Shown piece by piece: positions 52,190-61,416 of a DNA stretch of 64,000 nucleotides (position 1 is its first letter; the number at the start of each line of letters is the position of its first letter). The notes below the pieces were generated by a model. That model saw only the letters and a program-made list of their open reading frames with translations, had not been told where the DNA came from and did no database searches. The DNA is from Thalassospira sp. MCCC 1A01428. GTDB lineage: Bacteria > Pseudomonadota > Alphaproteobacteria > Rhodospirillales > Thalassospiraceae. Position numbers and translations under genes: made by a program. The stretch covers positions 1-64,000 of the forward strand of contig NZ_JFJZ01000020.1 of NCBI RefSeq assembly GCF_002115825.1, read 5' to 3'.

Positions 52190-54151
52190 ATGCCACATTC
52201 ACAAACTACCCCGATTGTTGTACGTACCGCGCAAAAAGCTGATATTGACGGGCTATGCGCCATCGAAGAGGCCGTTTTCACAACCGACCGCATGAAACGC
52301 GCGACATTTTCGCGATTTTTACGCCAACCCACCGCGCGGGTTCTGGTTGCGGATGCCGGAGAGGATGGCGTTGTCGGTTATGGCATGTTGCTCTTACGCT
52401 CAGGCAGTGGCACGGCACGTATTTATTCGCTGGCCATTTCCGAAAACTGGCGTGGCAAGGGTTTGGGAACACAGCTTCTGGCCGGGCTGGAAAGTGTCGC
52501 AATCGAGGCTGGTTGCGACAAGATGCGCCTGGAAGTGCGCGACGACAACCATTCCGCCCGTGCCATTTATGAACGACATGGCTATATCGACGTCGCCCTT
52601 TTGCCCGATTATTATGAAGACGGTGAAAACGGCAAACGCATGGAACGCCATTTATTTGATGCGACGTCGCAACTTTCGCCCGCCGTTTCAACTGGTGCAC
52701 CGCTTATTCTGGTCGACCATTTGCGCGACCTACCGTTTAACGTGGCCGGTGCGCGGGTAATGAAGGTGCGCGATTACCTTGCCCTTGACCATGGCATTCG
52801 CAATCGCCGGGTGATTAACCTGTGCCATTCCTATGAATATTTGTCGCGCGGGTATTATTGCAGCCTTTTGGCCGCAGCACGCAGCGAACGCGTGATCCCC
52901 GAAGCCGACGTATTACTGGATTTAAACTGGAAGCGACTGCAAAAAACTGCCCGCGCACAAATTGGCCCCATGATTGCCGATGCGCTTAACAAACCCGGTG
53001 CCGAACGACCCGACCATATAGATGTTTATTTTGGCCGAACCACCGATAAACGCTTTCGCGACCTTGCCCAGCGCGCGTTTGACCAGTTTCGCTGCCCGAT
53101 TTTGCGGCTGCATTTAAATGCAGGTGATAAAAAGCTGTTGCGCGAAATAGAGGCCCCATCGCTTCATCATCTTGATGCCAGCGAAATGCCCGCATTTGAA
53201 ATCGCCCTGAAAGCCTATTTGCGTGGCCGGGTGCGCAAGCCGTCTCATGGGCGGGCACCCACTGCGCTTGTCGCCATTCTGTACGATCCCGACGAAATCC
53301 TGCCACCATCCGATAGCGATGCGTTGGCAAACTTTGTACAGGCTGCCGCCGATCTTGGCGCGCGGGCAGAACTGATAACGGCAAAGGATTTTCATCATTT
53401 ATCTGAATTCGATGCCTTGTTGATCCGCGAGACCACAGCCCTGGACCACCACACTTACCGGTTTGCCAAACGGGCACGCAAGGAAGGCATCCCCGTAATT
53501 GACGATCCCGACTCAATCCTGCGCTGTACCAACAAGGTGTATCTGGCTGAATTGTTAAGGACCCATCATATCCCCGCCCCGCGCAGTGCGATTTTTGATA
53601 AACGCCGGATCGACGAAATTGGCAGCCAGTTTAACTTTCCCAGTGTCCTGAAAGTTCCGGACGGGTGTTTTTCACGTGGTGTTCGCAAAGTGACCTCGCG
53701 CGAGAATTTGCATCAGATCGCCGGAGAAATGTTCAAAAATTCCGAATTGCTGGTGATACAGGAATATGTCGAAACCACGTTTGACTGGCGGATTGGGGTT
53801 TTGGGCGGCGAACCGCTTTATGCCAGCCGCTATTTCATGGCACCCGGTCATTGGCAGATCGTAAAACATGAAGATGACGGCAAAAACTACGAAGAAGGCG
53901 GGTTTGAAACCGTTCCGGTCGAGGAAGCCCCGGCCGATATCGTATCAACCGCCCTTTCTGCCGCACGATTGATGGGCAACGGCCTTTATGGTGTAGACAT
54001 CAAGGAAACGCCCTATGGCCCCATGATTATCGAAGTAAACGATAATCCCAGCATTGATGGCGGGGTAGAAGATGCGGTGATTGGCATGGATTTATATCGC
54101 CGGATCATTGCCCACCTGCTAGGCCAGATTGCCCAGCCCTGGACATTATAG
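52190..54151 (+). CDS. GNAT-RLAN-ATP-grasp fusion (RimK-like amidoligase)
   Basis: This 653-aa three-domain protein starts with a RimI-type GNAT (about 8-158) carrying the acetyl-CoA motif RGKGLGTQ (88-95). The RimK-like ATP-grasp N-terminal region (RLAN, about 165-330) follows. The C-terminal ATP-grasp (about 430-645) has SVLKVPDGCFSRGV, the specificity segment VIQEYVETTFDWRIGVLGG and the magnesium motif IIEVNDNPSIDGG. RimK-type enzymes join amino acids to a carboxylate. The partner gene converging on it (54220-55329) encodes GNAT plus a C39-like protease. AGAAGG precedes the ATG. The target is unknown; peptide tagging or a modified peptide product is the best inference. Confidence 0.85.
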   Translation: MPHSQTTPIVVRTAQKADIDGLCAIEEAVFTTDRMKRATFSRFLRQPTARVLVADAGEDGVVGYGMLLLRSGSGTARIYSLAISENWRGKGLGTQLLAGLESVAIEAGCDKMRLEVRDDNHSARAIYERHGYIDVALLPDYYEDGENGKRMERHLFDATSQLSPAVSTGAPLILVDHLRDLPFNVAGARVMKVRDYLALDHGIRNRRVINLCHSYEYLSRGYYCSLLAAARSERVIPEADVLLDLNWKRLQKTARAQIGPMIADALNKPGAERPDHIDVYFGRTTDKRFRDLAQRAFDQFRCPILRLHLNAGDKKLLREIEAPSLHHLDASEMPAFEIALKAYLRGRVRKPSHGRAPTALVAILYDPDEILPPSDSDALANFVQAAADLGARAELITAKDFHHLSEFDALLIRETTALDHHTYRFAKRARKEGIPVIDDPDSILRCTNKVYLAELLRTHHIPAPRSAIFDKRRIDEIGSQFNFPSVLKVPDGCFSRGVRKVTSRENLHQIAGEMFKNSELLVIQEYVETTFDWRIGVLGGEPLYASRYFMAPGHWQIVKHEDDGKNYEEGGFETVPVEEAPADIVSTALSAARLMGNGLYGVDIKETPYGPMIIEVNDNPSIDGGVEDAVIGMDLYRRIIAHLLGQIAQPWTL

Positions 54152-54178
54152 ACCAATCCACAAACACCTGCTTTAAGG

Positions 54179-54221
54179 CCCCTGCCATAAACAGCTATCG
54201 CCAGATAGTGGCAGGGGTTTT
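54179..54221 (+). terminator. Terminator between the convergent GNAT fusion genes
   Basis: CCCCTGCCA/TGGCAGGGG forms a 9-bp stem (54179-54187 with 54209-54217) with a long loop, followed by TTTTATTTT. It ends the ATP-grasp transcript and slightly overlaps the end of the opposite gene. Confidence 0.8.
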
Positions 54222-55329
54222 ATTTTGGCATGTTGATAAAAACAGCAGCCTGCAATTTGGACCTGCCATAACGCGCCATCAAATCAAATTCATGACGCAG
54301 GATCGGCACCGAAACACAATCGCTGCCATTGTAGGGTTCGTCATCCTCGCCAATGTCGGGGTCGGTGACATAAACAAACCGGTCATCAAAACCAGACACC
54401 ACAACCCAGTGCGGAATTTTATCACCGTAAATGCGATACTGGCTGATCAGAACCAGTGCCATTTGCCCATTGCTGCTATGGCGTTCAATTTCATCAATGC
54501 CAAACGCGCCTGCCGTAACCGGGATACCCGCCTTTGCAGCCTGATCCGTAAAATCATGATGCACCAGTTCAACCACTTTACGGTTTTCAGGCTTGCGCAC
54601 CGTATCAACAAATAATGGTCCTTCACGCGATACCAGCACCTGCGCACCAAAACCGCGCCGATACGCCGCCAATGCCAGCCCCAACGGCCCGCAACCGCCA
54701 TGCCCCGATGTCATGAAAATGGTGGTGGCTTCACGCCAGATCGCAATTTCGCTACGACGGTCCATTTCAATGGCCGGGTTCAACGCATTCATCGCCATCA
54801 TTAACGATGCCGGGCCACAGGTGAACGGCAAAGTTTGATGGTAAAAATGCAAGGGAGACGGACGGTGCATTAATTGCGGAACCAGCACCTTTTCCATCCG
54901 CAAGGCAGGGCTATGATCGGGGAAATAATCAGGATACAGGGCAAATTCCTGATAGCCGTTTTTACGATACAATGAAATTGCTGCATCATTCTGCGGATGA
55001 ACTTCAAGGCGCAGCATCGGCGCACCAAAATCCAGTGTGGCCTCTTCAGCGTGCCTCAGTAACATCTGCCCGATGCCCGCACGCTGAAAGGCCGGGGCCA
55101 CCGCCATGCTGTATAAACGCGCCAATGCCGTATTGCGGCGATAAATCACCACAACATAGGCAATCACGACATCGGAACAAACCGCCACCCAAAAACCGGC
55201 CGTCGCACTGGCGATGAAATGCCGCATCGTCCGACGCGACATTCGATCCTGGTCAAAACAGATATTTTCGATACGCACCAGGTCGGCAAGGTCAACATCC
55301 GTTGCAGGGCGCAAAACGGTATCAGACAT
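54220..55329 (-). CDS. GNAT-C39-like cysteine peptidase fusion
   Basis: This 369-aa protein has an N-terminal GNAT (about 3-150) and a C-terminal papain-like domain of the peptidase C39 type. The catalytic set is visible: Q165, C171 (QTLPFTCGPASL), H307 (KIPHWVVVSG) and D323 (VTDPD). Its GNAT resembles that of the convergent ATP-grasp protein, including the similar tails LPDYYEDGENGKRMER and YPDYFPDHSPALRMEK, so the two GNATs probably arose by duplication. No transport domains are attached, so it is not a bacteriocin exporter. A role in cleaving what the ligase makes is inferred. The start at 55329 was chosen from GNAT homology; one ATG seven codons upstream is possible. Confidence 0.83.
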   Translation of the reverse strand: MSDTVLRPATDVDLADLVRIENICFDQDRMSRRTMRHFIASATAGFWVAVCSDVVIAYVVVIYRRNTALARLYSMAVAPAFQRAGIGQMLLRHAEEATLDFGAPMLRLEVHPQNDAAISLYRKNGYQEFALYPDYFPDHSPALRMEKVLVPQLMHRPSPLHFYHQTLPFTCGPASLMMAMNALNPAIEMDRRSEIAIWREATTIFMTSGHGGCGPLGLALAAYRRGFGAQVLVSREGPLFVDTVRKPENRKVVELVHHDFTDQAAKAGIPVTAGAFGIDEIERHSSNGQMALVLISQYRIYGDKIPHWVVVSGFDDRFVYVTDPDIGEDDEPYNGSDCVSVPILRHEFDLMARYGRSKLQAAVFINMPK

Positions 55330-55437
55330 ACACTTTAAACCCACAATCATCAGGGGTTTCGCACAAAAACAATGGCGATATTCCGGTTGCGAAACACGGC
55401 ATATTGCCTCTGAAGCCCTGCCGTTGAACAGTGCAAT

Positions 55438-57174
55438 TTACGCAATACGGCACGGCGTTAGCGCCGCCGGGTCCAGTTTGGATAGCGCATCATATTGCGA
55501 TAAAAAAACCTGCCCGGCCAATTCATCAACAAAACCGCTAGGTGCCAAACGATCCATCACCGGGCCTTTGACTTCGGATAAATGAAACATTACCCCGGCA
55601 TCGCGCAAGCGCGCATTTATTTCACGCAAACTTTCAAGGCCGCTGGCATCAATTTCATTAATCGCCGAACACATCAACACCACATGTTTCAATACGGTAT
55701 TTTCCGCAATCAACGCGTAAATCCGATCTTCAAGAAACCGGCAATTGGCAAAATACAGGCTTTCATCGGGGCGCACGGTCAAAACCGATGTTCCCGTGGC
55801 CACATCATGGCGCAAAATATTGCGGAAATGCTCTGTCCCGGGCACCTGGCCTACCACGGCAATATGCGGGCGGCTGGTGCGATGCAAATACAGCATCAGC
55901 GACACCACAACCCCACCCATAATGCCAGGTTCGATCCCCAGAAACAACGTCAGTACAATGGTCACCATCATCGCGCCAAAATCGGCCCGCGAATAACGCC
56001 AGATGTGAATAATCGTTTTAAGGTCAACCAGTGTTAACACCGCCACAATAATAGTAGCCGCCAATGTGGCCTGGGGCAGATAATACAAAACCGGGGTTAA
56101 AAACACTGTCGCCCCGGCAATACCAACCGCGGTCATTAAACCGGCAGCAGGTGTTTGTGCCCCGGCATCAAAATTAACCATCGAACGGGCAAAGCCGCCG
56201 GTAACCGGCAAGCCCCCGGCAAAACCGGCACCCAGATTGGCCATTCCCAGCGCGATCAGTTCCTGGTCAGGGCGAATGCGCTGCCGCCGTTTTACCGCCA
56301 GCGTCTGGGCCACCGATATGGTTTCAACAAAACCGATCACGCTGATCAAAAGGGCGGGCAACGCCAGTTGACGCCACAAATCGGGGTTAAAAGACGGCGC
56401 GGAAAATGCCGGGAAACCTTGGGGAATGGTACCAACAATTTTAACACCCTCCGCCGCCAGATCGAAATACCAGCTCGCCAGCGTGGTAATAATAACGGCC
56501 AACACCGGCCCGGCCCGAACCACAAAAGTCGCCCAAACACCGGCTATGCCCAACCGGCACAAAACACGCCGCAGACCGCTTCGCACCCAGAACAAAAAAC
56601 CAAGGCAGCCAAACCCCAAAAATGCGGTCAGGACATTCACCTTATCCGCGTGCGACACCAATCCCGCAAGAATCTCGGGCAAATTGCCGTCGGTTTTGGG
56701 CAAACCAACCAAATGACGTACCTGCCCCACCGCAATCAAAATGCCAGATGCACTGACAAAGCCGGAAATAACCGGATGGCTTAAAAAATTGGCGATAAAC
56801 CCCAATCGGAACAGGCCCATTGCCAGCAACATAACCGCCGAAATGATTGCAAGGGTCATGGCGGCTAAAACCGGGCTTACCCCGGCAGGCAAATGCACAG
56901 CGCCAATAATCGAAGCCGTCATCAGGGAAATAAGGGCAACCGGACCAACCGCCAATGTCGCCGACGTGCCAAAAATGGCATAAGCGACCAGCGGCAAAAT
57001 ACTGGCATATAGTCCAACCTCAGGCGGCAATCCTGCAAGCATGGCATAGGCCAGACTTTGCGGAACCAGCATGATGGAAACAATAACCGCCGCGATAAAA
57101 TCATTGACGGCGGTCTGCCGGTTATAATGCCGGCCCCAATCCAGAATGGGGAAAAAACGGGAAAGCGGGCGCAA
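55438..57174 (-). CDS. SulP-family anion transporter with STAS domain
   Basis: This 578-aa inner-membrane transporter has about 12-14 segments. The SulP signature lies in the first part (VPQSLAYAMLAGLPPEVGLYASILPLVAYAIFGTS). A C-terminal STAS domain (about 440-560, with CSAINEIDASGLESLREINARL) follows. It imports sulfate or bicarbonate-like anions. It uses a TTG start seven bases after AAGGA. It lies downstream of the persulfide operon on the same strand but after a terminator, so co-expression is only partial if any. Confidence 0.88.
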   Translation of the reverse strand: MRPLSRFFPILDWGRHYNRQTAVNDFIAAVIVSIMLVPQSLAYAMLAGLPPEVGLYASILPLVAYAIFGTSATLAVGPVALISLMTASIIGAVHLPAGVSPVLAAMTLAIISAVMLLAMGLFRLGFIANFLSHPVISGFVSASGILIAVGQVRHLVGLPKTDGNLPEILAGLVSHADKVNVLTAFLGFGCLGFLFWVRSGLRRVLCRLGIAGVWATFVVRAGPVLAVIITTLASWYFDLAAEGVKIVGTIPQGFPAFSAPSFNPDLWRQLALPALLISVIGFVETISVAQTLAVKRRQRIRPDQELIALGMANLGAGFAGGLPVTGGFARSMVNFDAGAQTPAAGLMTAVGIAGATVFLTPVLYYLPQATLAATIIVAVLTLVDLKTIIHIWRYSRADFGAMMVTIVLTLFLGIEPGIMGGVVVSLMLYLHRTSRPHIAVVGQVPGTEHFRNILRHDVATGTSVLTVRPDESLYFANCRFLEDRIYALIAENTVLKHVVLMCSAINEIDASGLESLREINARLRDAGVMFHLSEVKGPVMDRLAPSGFVDELAGQVFLSQYDALSKLDPAALTPCRIA

Positions 57175-57277
57175 ATTTCATTCCTTTATCAGGGTGTTTA
57201 CCTGCCGGTCTCCGTTCTCGCCATTTTCGCTGTTGCCCATATTGCATCGCCACACTTTGCCAGAATGATTGCAATCA

Positions 57278-57305
57278 AAACAGGGTGCCCGCAGACACCC
57301 TGTTT
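57278..57305 (-). terminator. Terminator of the persulfide operon
   Basis: AAACAGGGTG/CACCCTGTTT forms a perfect 10-bp stem (57278-57287 with 57296-57305) followed on the minus strand by TTGATT. It lies about 80 bp beyond the DUF442 gene stop. Confidence 0.7.
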
Positions 57306-57385
57306 CCGTTCGGGCCCGACCGCATCCAGCATGCCCCAAAGCGGTGACATTGCGTGTCTGCCCGGCCCGAAATAATGGCTATATT

Positions 57386-57799
57386 CTAGCGGCGTGCATC
57401 GATCCGCGGGGCCAGGCCTACCATGTCATAACCGGCATTGGCAGCAGCGGTGACAATTTCTGGCGTGGTCATTTTATCGGCACTGGCAAGCGACCACAAA
57501 ATGGTGCAGCGCGTACCGGTACGGCAATACGCGAAAACAGGTTTGGCAGCATTGGCAAGCGCAGTAGCAAAGGCATCTGCGTCACTGTCCTGAACATTGC
57601 CGCTAACAACAGGTAAAAATACTGTTTCAAGACCACACTGTGTTGCCTTGGCGCTTATTTCGTCAAAGGATGGCTGACCGGGATCTTCCTGATCGGGGCG
57701 ATTGCACATGATCGTTTTAAAACCCGCCTCGGCAATGGCAGGGATTGCTTCAAGCGGTACTTGCGGCGATACGGTCAGATCATCACTCAGACGTTTCAT
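57386..57799 (-). CDS. DUF442 (Blh-type) sulfurtransferase/phosphatase-fold protein
   Basis: This 137-aa protein belongs to the TIGR01244/DUF442 family found with or fused to the metallo-beta-lactamase protein Blh. It has the loop FAYCRTGTRCTILW with C92 and C98, resembling both a rhodanese and a protein-tyrosine-phosphatase P-loop, and the N-terminal FKTIMCNRPDQEDPGQP. It is thought to act in persulfide handling. The start at 57799 gives the family length. It is the third gene of the operon with the MBL dioxygenase and DUF2892 protein. Confidence 0.85.
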   Translation of the reverse strand: MKRLSDDLTVSPQVPLEAIPAIAEAGFKTIMCNRPDQEDPGQPSFDEISAKATQCGLETVFLPVVSGNVQDSDADAFATALANAAKPVFAYCRTGTRCTILWSLASADKMTTPEIVTAAANAGYDMVGLAPRIDARR

Positions 57800-57841
57800 A
57801 ATATGGCATCCGTTTTTGTTAAATGACTGCCGCAAATATCC

Positions 57842-58747
57842 TTACAGAACATCCAGCGGCACCTTGATATAACGGATGCCATTATCTTCGGCTGGTGGCA
57901 ACTCCCCGGCGCGCATATTTACCTGAACAGATGGCAAAATTAACCGGGGCATGCCCAATGTTGCGTCGCGATCAGTGCGCATGCGCACAAATTCTTCCTC
58001 GGTGACATCCTCGTTTAAATGAATATTGTTGGCTCGTTCGGCCGCAACGGTTGTTTCCCAGCAATATTCATCGCGCCCCGATGCCTTGTAATCGTGGCAC
58101 ATGAACATGCGGGTTTCGCCCGGCAAGGCCAGCAACCGCCGGGCCGAACGATATAACATATGCGCATCCCCACCCGGAAAATCACAACGTGCAGAGCCAT
58201 AATCAGGCATGAACAATGTATCGCCAACAAACACGGCATCCCCAATCAGATAGGACATGCAGGCGGGTGTATGCCCCGGTGTGTGAATTGCACGGCCCTG
58301 CAAGGAACCAATATCAAACTGGTCGCCATCATTGAACAACCTGTCAAACTGGCGACCATCACGGGCAAATTCGGTTCCGGCATTAAATATTTTGCCGAAC
58401 GTATCCTGCACGACAGTAATTTGCGCACCAATCGCCATGCTGCCGCCCAGTTTTTCCTTCAAATACGGTGCCGCCGATAAATGATCGGCATGAACGTGGG
58501 TTTCCAAAATCCAGTGCACTGTCAGATTATGATCCCGGACATAGATTATCATCGCATCAGCCGAAGCATGGCTGGTCCGTCCAGCCGCCGGGTCATAATC
58601 AAGCACACTGTCAACAATTGCGCAGGCCAGCGACGACGGGTCACACACCACATAACTGACCGTAAATGTGGCCTGATCAAAAAAAGCCGTCACAACCGGA
58701 CTTGGCGACGTCGTTTCACCTGCCGTCTGCACCGGATCGATTGTCAT
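57842..58747 (-). CDS. Metallo-beta-lactamase-fold persulfide dioxygenase (Blh/ETHE1-like)
   Basis: This 301-aa hydrolase-fold enzyme has the metal motif THVHADH (H84, H86, D88, H89), H159 in HTPGHTPACMSY and D176 in VGDTLFMPDYG. These are typical of the ETHE1/Blh group, which oxidises glutathione persulfide to sulfite with one iron. AGGAG precedes the ATG at 58747. Its start overlaps the upstream DUF2892 stop (ATGA). Together with DUF442 it forms a sulfide-detoxification operon of the kind often controlled by a BigR-type repressor, but no such gene is in the window. Confidence 0.9.
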   Translation of the reverse strand: MTIDPVQTAGETTSPSPVVTAFFDQATFTVSYVVCDPSSLACAIVDSVLDYDPAAGRTSHASADAMIIYVRDHNLTVHWILETHVHADHLSAAPYLKEKLGGSMAIGAQITVVQDTFGKIFNAGTEFARDGRQFDRLFNDGDQFDIGSLQGRAIHTPGHTPACMSYLIGDAVFVGDTLFMPDYGSARCDFPGGDAHMLYRSARRLLALPGETRMFMCHDYKASGRDEYCWETTVAAERANNIHLNEDVTEEEFVRMRTDRDATLGMPRLILPSVQVNMRAGELPPAEDNGIRYIKVPLDVL

Positions 58748-58995
58748 TTTACGGCTCCTGTCGGTTTTGCGCCCCCGCCGGTTTTGCAGGTCCGGATGCC
58801 AAACATCCAGTATGCAGGGCAAAACCGAAAAATCGCCGTTATGGCCAAAACCGCACCAACCAGCAGCGACAGCCACGCATAGCCACCCATTGCGGCCATA
58901 ACGCCGGTTTCACCGGCTAATACAAACGGCAACACCAGCAACACAATTCCGGCAACAAGGCGCACGGTTCGATCCAGACTTCCAAGATTAGTCAT
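58744..58995 (-). CDS. DUF2892 membrane protein (YgaP-like)
   Basis: This 83-aa inner-membrane protein has two hydrophobic helices (about 14-32 and 38-60) and the family sequence NLGSLDRTVRLVAGIVLL, ending in FRFCPAYWMFGIRTCK. The two cysteines in the last part are conserved in the family and fit a role in sulfur chemistry. GGAGG precedes the ATG. It is the first gene of the persulfide operon and overlaps the next gene by four bases. Confidence 0.85.
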   Translation of the reverse strand: MTNLGSLDRTVRLVAGIVLLVLPFVLAGETGVMAAMGGYAWLSLLVGAVLAITAIFRFCPAYWMFGIRTCKTGGGAKPTGAVK

Positions 58996-59009
58996 TAGAG
59001 CCTCCATTC

Positions 59010-59068
59010 ATTGAGTTGGTTATTTTTTATATTATTAAATTATGTTTTACAAATGTTATTTACTCAAT
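59010..59068. promoter_or_regulatory. AT-rich promoter region of the persulfide operon
   Basis: The segment between the DUF2892 start and the TenA-like gene is very AT-rich around 59020-59060. It is bounded by the inverted repeat ATTGAGT (59010-59016) and ACTCAAT (59062-59068). AT-rich dyads are typical for BigR/SqrR-type repressors of such operons, but I cannot define a core operator. Confidence 0.4.
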
Positions 59069-59199
59069 TTTTCGTGTGGAATATGTAATGGCTCCAGTTT
59101 TCAAATCGGGCCCCTGCCCTGACCAATGTTTTTATCCCGGTTGCGGGAACATCTACCCCATGCTAGCCGTATTACGGTTTCGCATCTGGAGATTGGTCT

Positions 59200-59928
59200 A
59201 TGTCTGGTTCTACACCTGCCGGTTCGTTTGTGGATTGGCCCGAATGGCACAAAGCCAACCCGCAGCAGGGTTTTTCACAATGGCTAAAAGCAACTGTCGC
59301 CGATGACTGGCACGCCGTTACCCACCACCCCTTTACCGACGATTGGGGTCAGGGCAAGGTGCCCACCGAGAATTTGCGCCGTTATCTGGTACAGGACCAT
59401 CGGTTTTTAGACCGTTTTGCCGCCTTGCTTGCCGGGGCGGTATCGCGCGCGCCGACACTGGCCGACCGCATTCCGGGCTGTCAGTTTCTGGCCCTGATTA
59501 CCGGCAAGGAAAACACCTATTTTGAACGGTGTTTCACCGCCCTTGGCGTACGGAACAACCAACGTTTGGGCACACCTGACTGGGACGCTACCAAGGGCTT
59601 CAAAGACCTGATGGCAGAAGCCCTGGAAAGTGCCAGCTATGCCAATATGGTTGCGGTTCTTGCGGTTGCAGAAGGTACTTATCTGGGGTGGGCTGATCGG
59701 GTGGCAAAAACGGTTCCGACCAATCCGCCGCTGGATTTCTGGTTCTCCGAATGGATTGACCTGCATACCGGTGCGTATTTTGAAAGCGTGGTTGCCTATT
59801 TAAACGGTCAACTTGACGCAATCGGCCCCGATTTGAGCGATGCTGAACGTGCCGCCTGCCAGGCCCGTTTTGCCAGGGCGACCAAGCTGGAAATCGACTT
59901 TTTTGATACCGCCCAGGCAGGCGAATAA
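59200..59928 (+). CDS. TenA-family protein (thiaminase II-like)
   Basis: This 242-aa all-helical protein of the TenA/PQQC-like superfamily has FTDDWGQGKVPTENLRRYLVQDHRFLDRFAALL near the front and a C-terminal EWIDLHTGAYF. The central region ANMVAVLAVAEGTYLGWADR lacks the catalytic cysteine of thiaminase II and has glutamate nearby. This fits the TenA-E branch, whose members hydrolyse other thiamin breakdown products. It stands alone between the persulfide operon and the pca genes. A terminator follows. Confidence 0.82.
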   Translation: MSGSTPAGSFVDWPEWHKANPQQGFSQWLKATVADDWHAVTHHPFTDDWGQGKVPTENLRRYLVQDHRFLDRFAALLAGAVSRAPTLADRIPGCQFLALITGKENTYFERCFTALGVRNNQRLGTPDWDATKGFKDLMAEALESASYANMVAVLAVAEGTYLGWADRVAKTVPTNPPLDFWFSEWIDLHTGAYFESVVAYLNGQLDAIGPDLSDAERAACQARFARATKLEIDFFDTAQAGE

Positions 59929-59957
59929 TACCAAGCCATTAACACGGCAATTAAACA

Positions 59958-59988
59958 AAGGGCGGGTTGCATATCAACACCCGCCCTT
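59958..59988. terminator. Terminator between the TenA-like gene and pcaB
   Basis: AAGGGCGGGT/ACCCGCCCTT forms a perfect 10-bp stem (59958-59967 with 59979-59988). It lies between two convergent genes, with weak T/A runs on both sides, and probably works in both directions. Confidence 0.7.
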
Positions 59989-60015
59989 ATCGTTTCAACA
60001 GTTATCGATCCCTGC

Positions 60016-61356
60016 TCAGCTTTCCGACAGCTCCCGCTGGGCAGCACCGACAACCCGGTCGATATAATGGTTGCTCATGCCAATATAATTGGCCGGGTCG
60101 CGAACATGGTCCCAGTCAACCGGGGCGTTGCTCAGCGCGGGCAGTTCATCAAACATATTGCTGTGATTGTGCCGGGACCGCGCAATGGCCTGCTTGACAA
60201 TCCGGTCCGCATCATCCCGCGCCATATGGCTGGCAAGGGCAAAGGTGGCCCCTTCCGCCAACATGGCACCATGTGAAATTTCCATATTTTCGCGCATTTT
60301 TTCAGCATTGATTTGCAAGGATGGCACCATTTCAGCCGCCAGTGCCAATGCCTTGCCGCTTGCCATAACAATTTCAGGCAGACTTAGCCATTCCAGCAAC
60401 CACGCCGTGCCGCTACGCTCATGCTCGTGTATTTGCGAATGATAAAGATGCGACATCTGCGTCGCACTAAACCGCGCCAGCGTTACCAGCATTTCAGCCG
60501 ATATCGGGTTCGATTTATGCGGCATCGTCGATGACCCGCCACCATCTGCCAGCGTAACCTCGGCAATTTCGGACTGGGCCAACAAAACCAGGTCCTGACC
60601 CATTTTACCTAACGCCCCGGTTAACATCGTTAACTTTGACGCCAGCTCTATCACAACATCGCGCTGGCTGTGCCACGGCATTTCAGTTGTATCCAGGCCC
60701 AGTTCGTCGGCCAGATACCGCTCAACACTGGCCGCATCATCACCTAATGATGCCAATGTTCCCGATGCCCCGCCAAACGACAGCCGCAAAAATTGCCGAA
60801 CCGCGATCACCAGTTGATGATTCAGCCGCACCAATGGCAGCAGCCAACCCGCAGCTTTAAGGCCAAATGTGGTCGGCACGGCCTGCTGGCTGCGTGTGCG
60901 CCCGGCCATTATCGTTTGGCGATGGTCTTCCGCCAACCTCATCAGGGATTTAATGACCTTGCGTAAACGACGCCGTACGACAGCAACAACATCCCGCATT
61001 CGCAAAACCAAAGCTGTATCCACGACATCCTGGCTGGTGGCCCCAAAATGCACATAACGGGCATCATCGCCGCCAATTTCGGCTTTTAATGCCTTGACCA
61101 GTGCAGGCACCGGCACACCGGTACTGGCCGTTGAAGCGGCCAGCGATGCCGGATCAGGCGCGAAATCGCGGCAGATATCACCAATGCGTTTTGCCGCATC
61201 TGCCGGGATAACCCCAGCGCGGGCCTGCGCGCTGGCAAGGGCAGCTTCAAACAACACCATCGAAGCAATAACGGCGTCATCGGTGAAATAGCCAGCAATT
61301 TCGCCATCGGCAAAAAGCGGGCCTAGCAGGGCAGAATCAAATGGTGACAGGGTCAT
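60016..61356 (-). CDS. pcaB: 3-carboxy-cis,cis-muconate cycloisomerase
   Basis: This 446-aa enzyme of the fumarase/aspartase superfamily catalyses lactonisation of carboxymuconate in the protocatechuate branch of the beta-ketoadipate pathway. The signature GGGSSTMPHKSNPISAEM, the ARYVHFGATSQDVVDTAL block and AGRTRSQQAVPTTFGLKAAGW support it. GGGGAA precedes the ATG at 61356. It lies downstream of pcaF on the same strand, separated by a 158-bp gap with tandem repeats. Adenylosuccinate lyase homologues lack several of these blocks, so the PcaB call is good. Confidence 0.9.
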   Translation of the reverse strand: MTLSPFDSALLGPLFADGEIAGYFTDDAVIASMVLFEAALASAQARAGVIPADAAKRIGDICRDFAPDPASLAASTASTGVPVPALVKALKAEIGGDDARYVHFGATSQDVVDTALVLRMRDVVAVVRRRLRKVIKSLMRLAEDHRQTIMAGRTRSQQAVPTTFGLKAAGWLLPLVRLNHQLVIAVRQFLRLSFGGASGTLASLGDDAASVERYLADELGLDTTEMPWHSQRDVVIELASKLTMLTGALGKMGQDLVLLAQSEIAEVTLADGGGSSTMPHKSNPISAEMLVTLARFSATQMSHLYHSQIHEHERSGTAWLLEWLSLPEIVMASGKALALAAEMVPSLQINAEKMRENMEISHGAMLAEGATFALASHMARDDADRIVKQAIARSRHNHSNMFDELPALSNAPVDWDHVRDPANYIGMSNHYIDRVVGAAQRELSES

Positions 61357-61381
61357 TTTGTTCCCCGTGATAAAATACAAA

Positions 61382-61414
61382 CGCCATCATACCGGTAAAA
61401 CCAACATGATGGCG
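61382..61414. repeat. Hairpin in the pcaF-pcaB gap
   Basis: CGCCATCAT/ATGATGGCG forms a perfect 9-bp stem (61382-61390 with 61406-61414). It lies about 25 bp upstream of pcaB and directly beside the tandem repeats. Confidence 0.7.
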
Positions 61415-61416
61415 CT

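Noticed and set aside
54220-55329. C39 domain as a bacteriocin exporter-processing protein
   Set aside because: No ABC or membrane domains are attached and no double-glycine leader peptide gene was found nearby; the GNAT fusion and ATP-grasp neighbour fit another role better.
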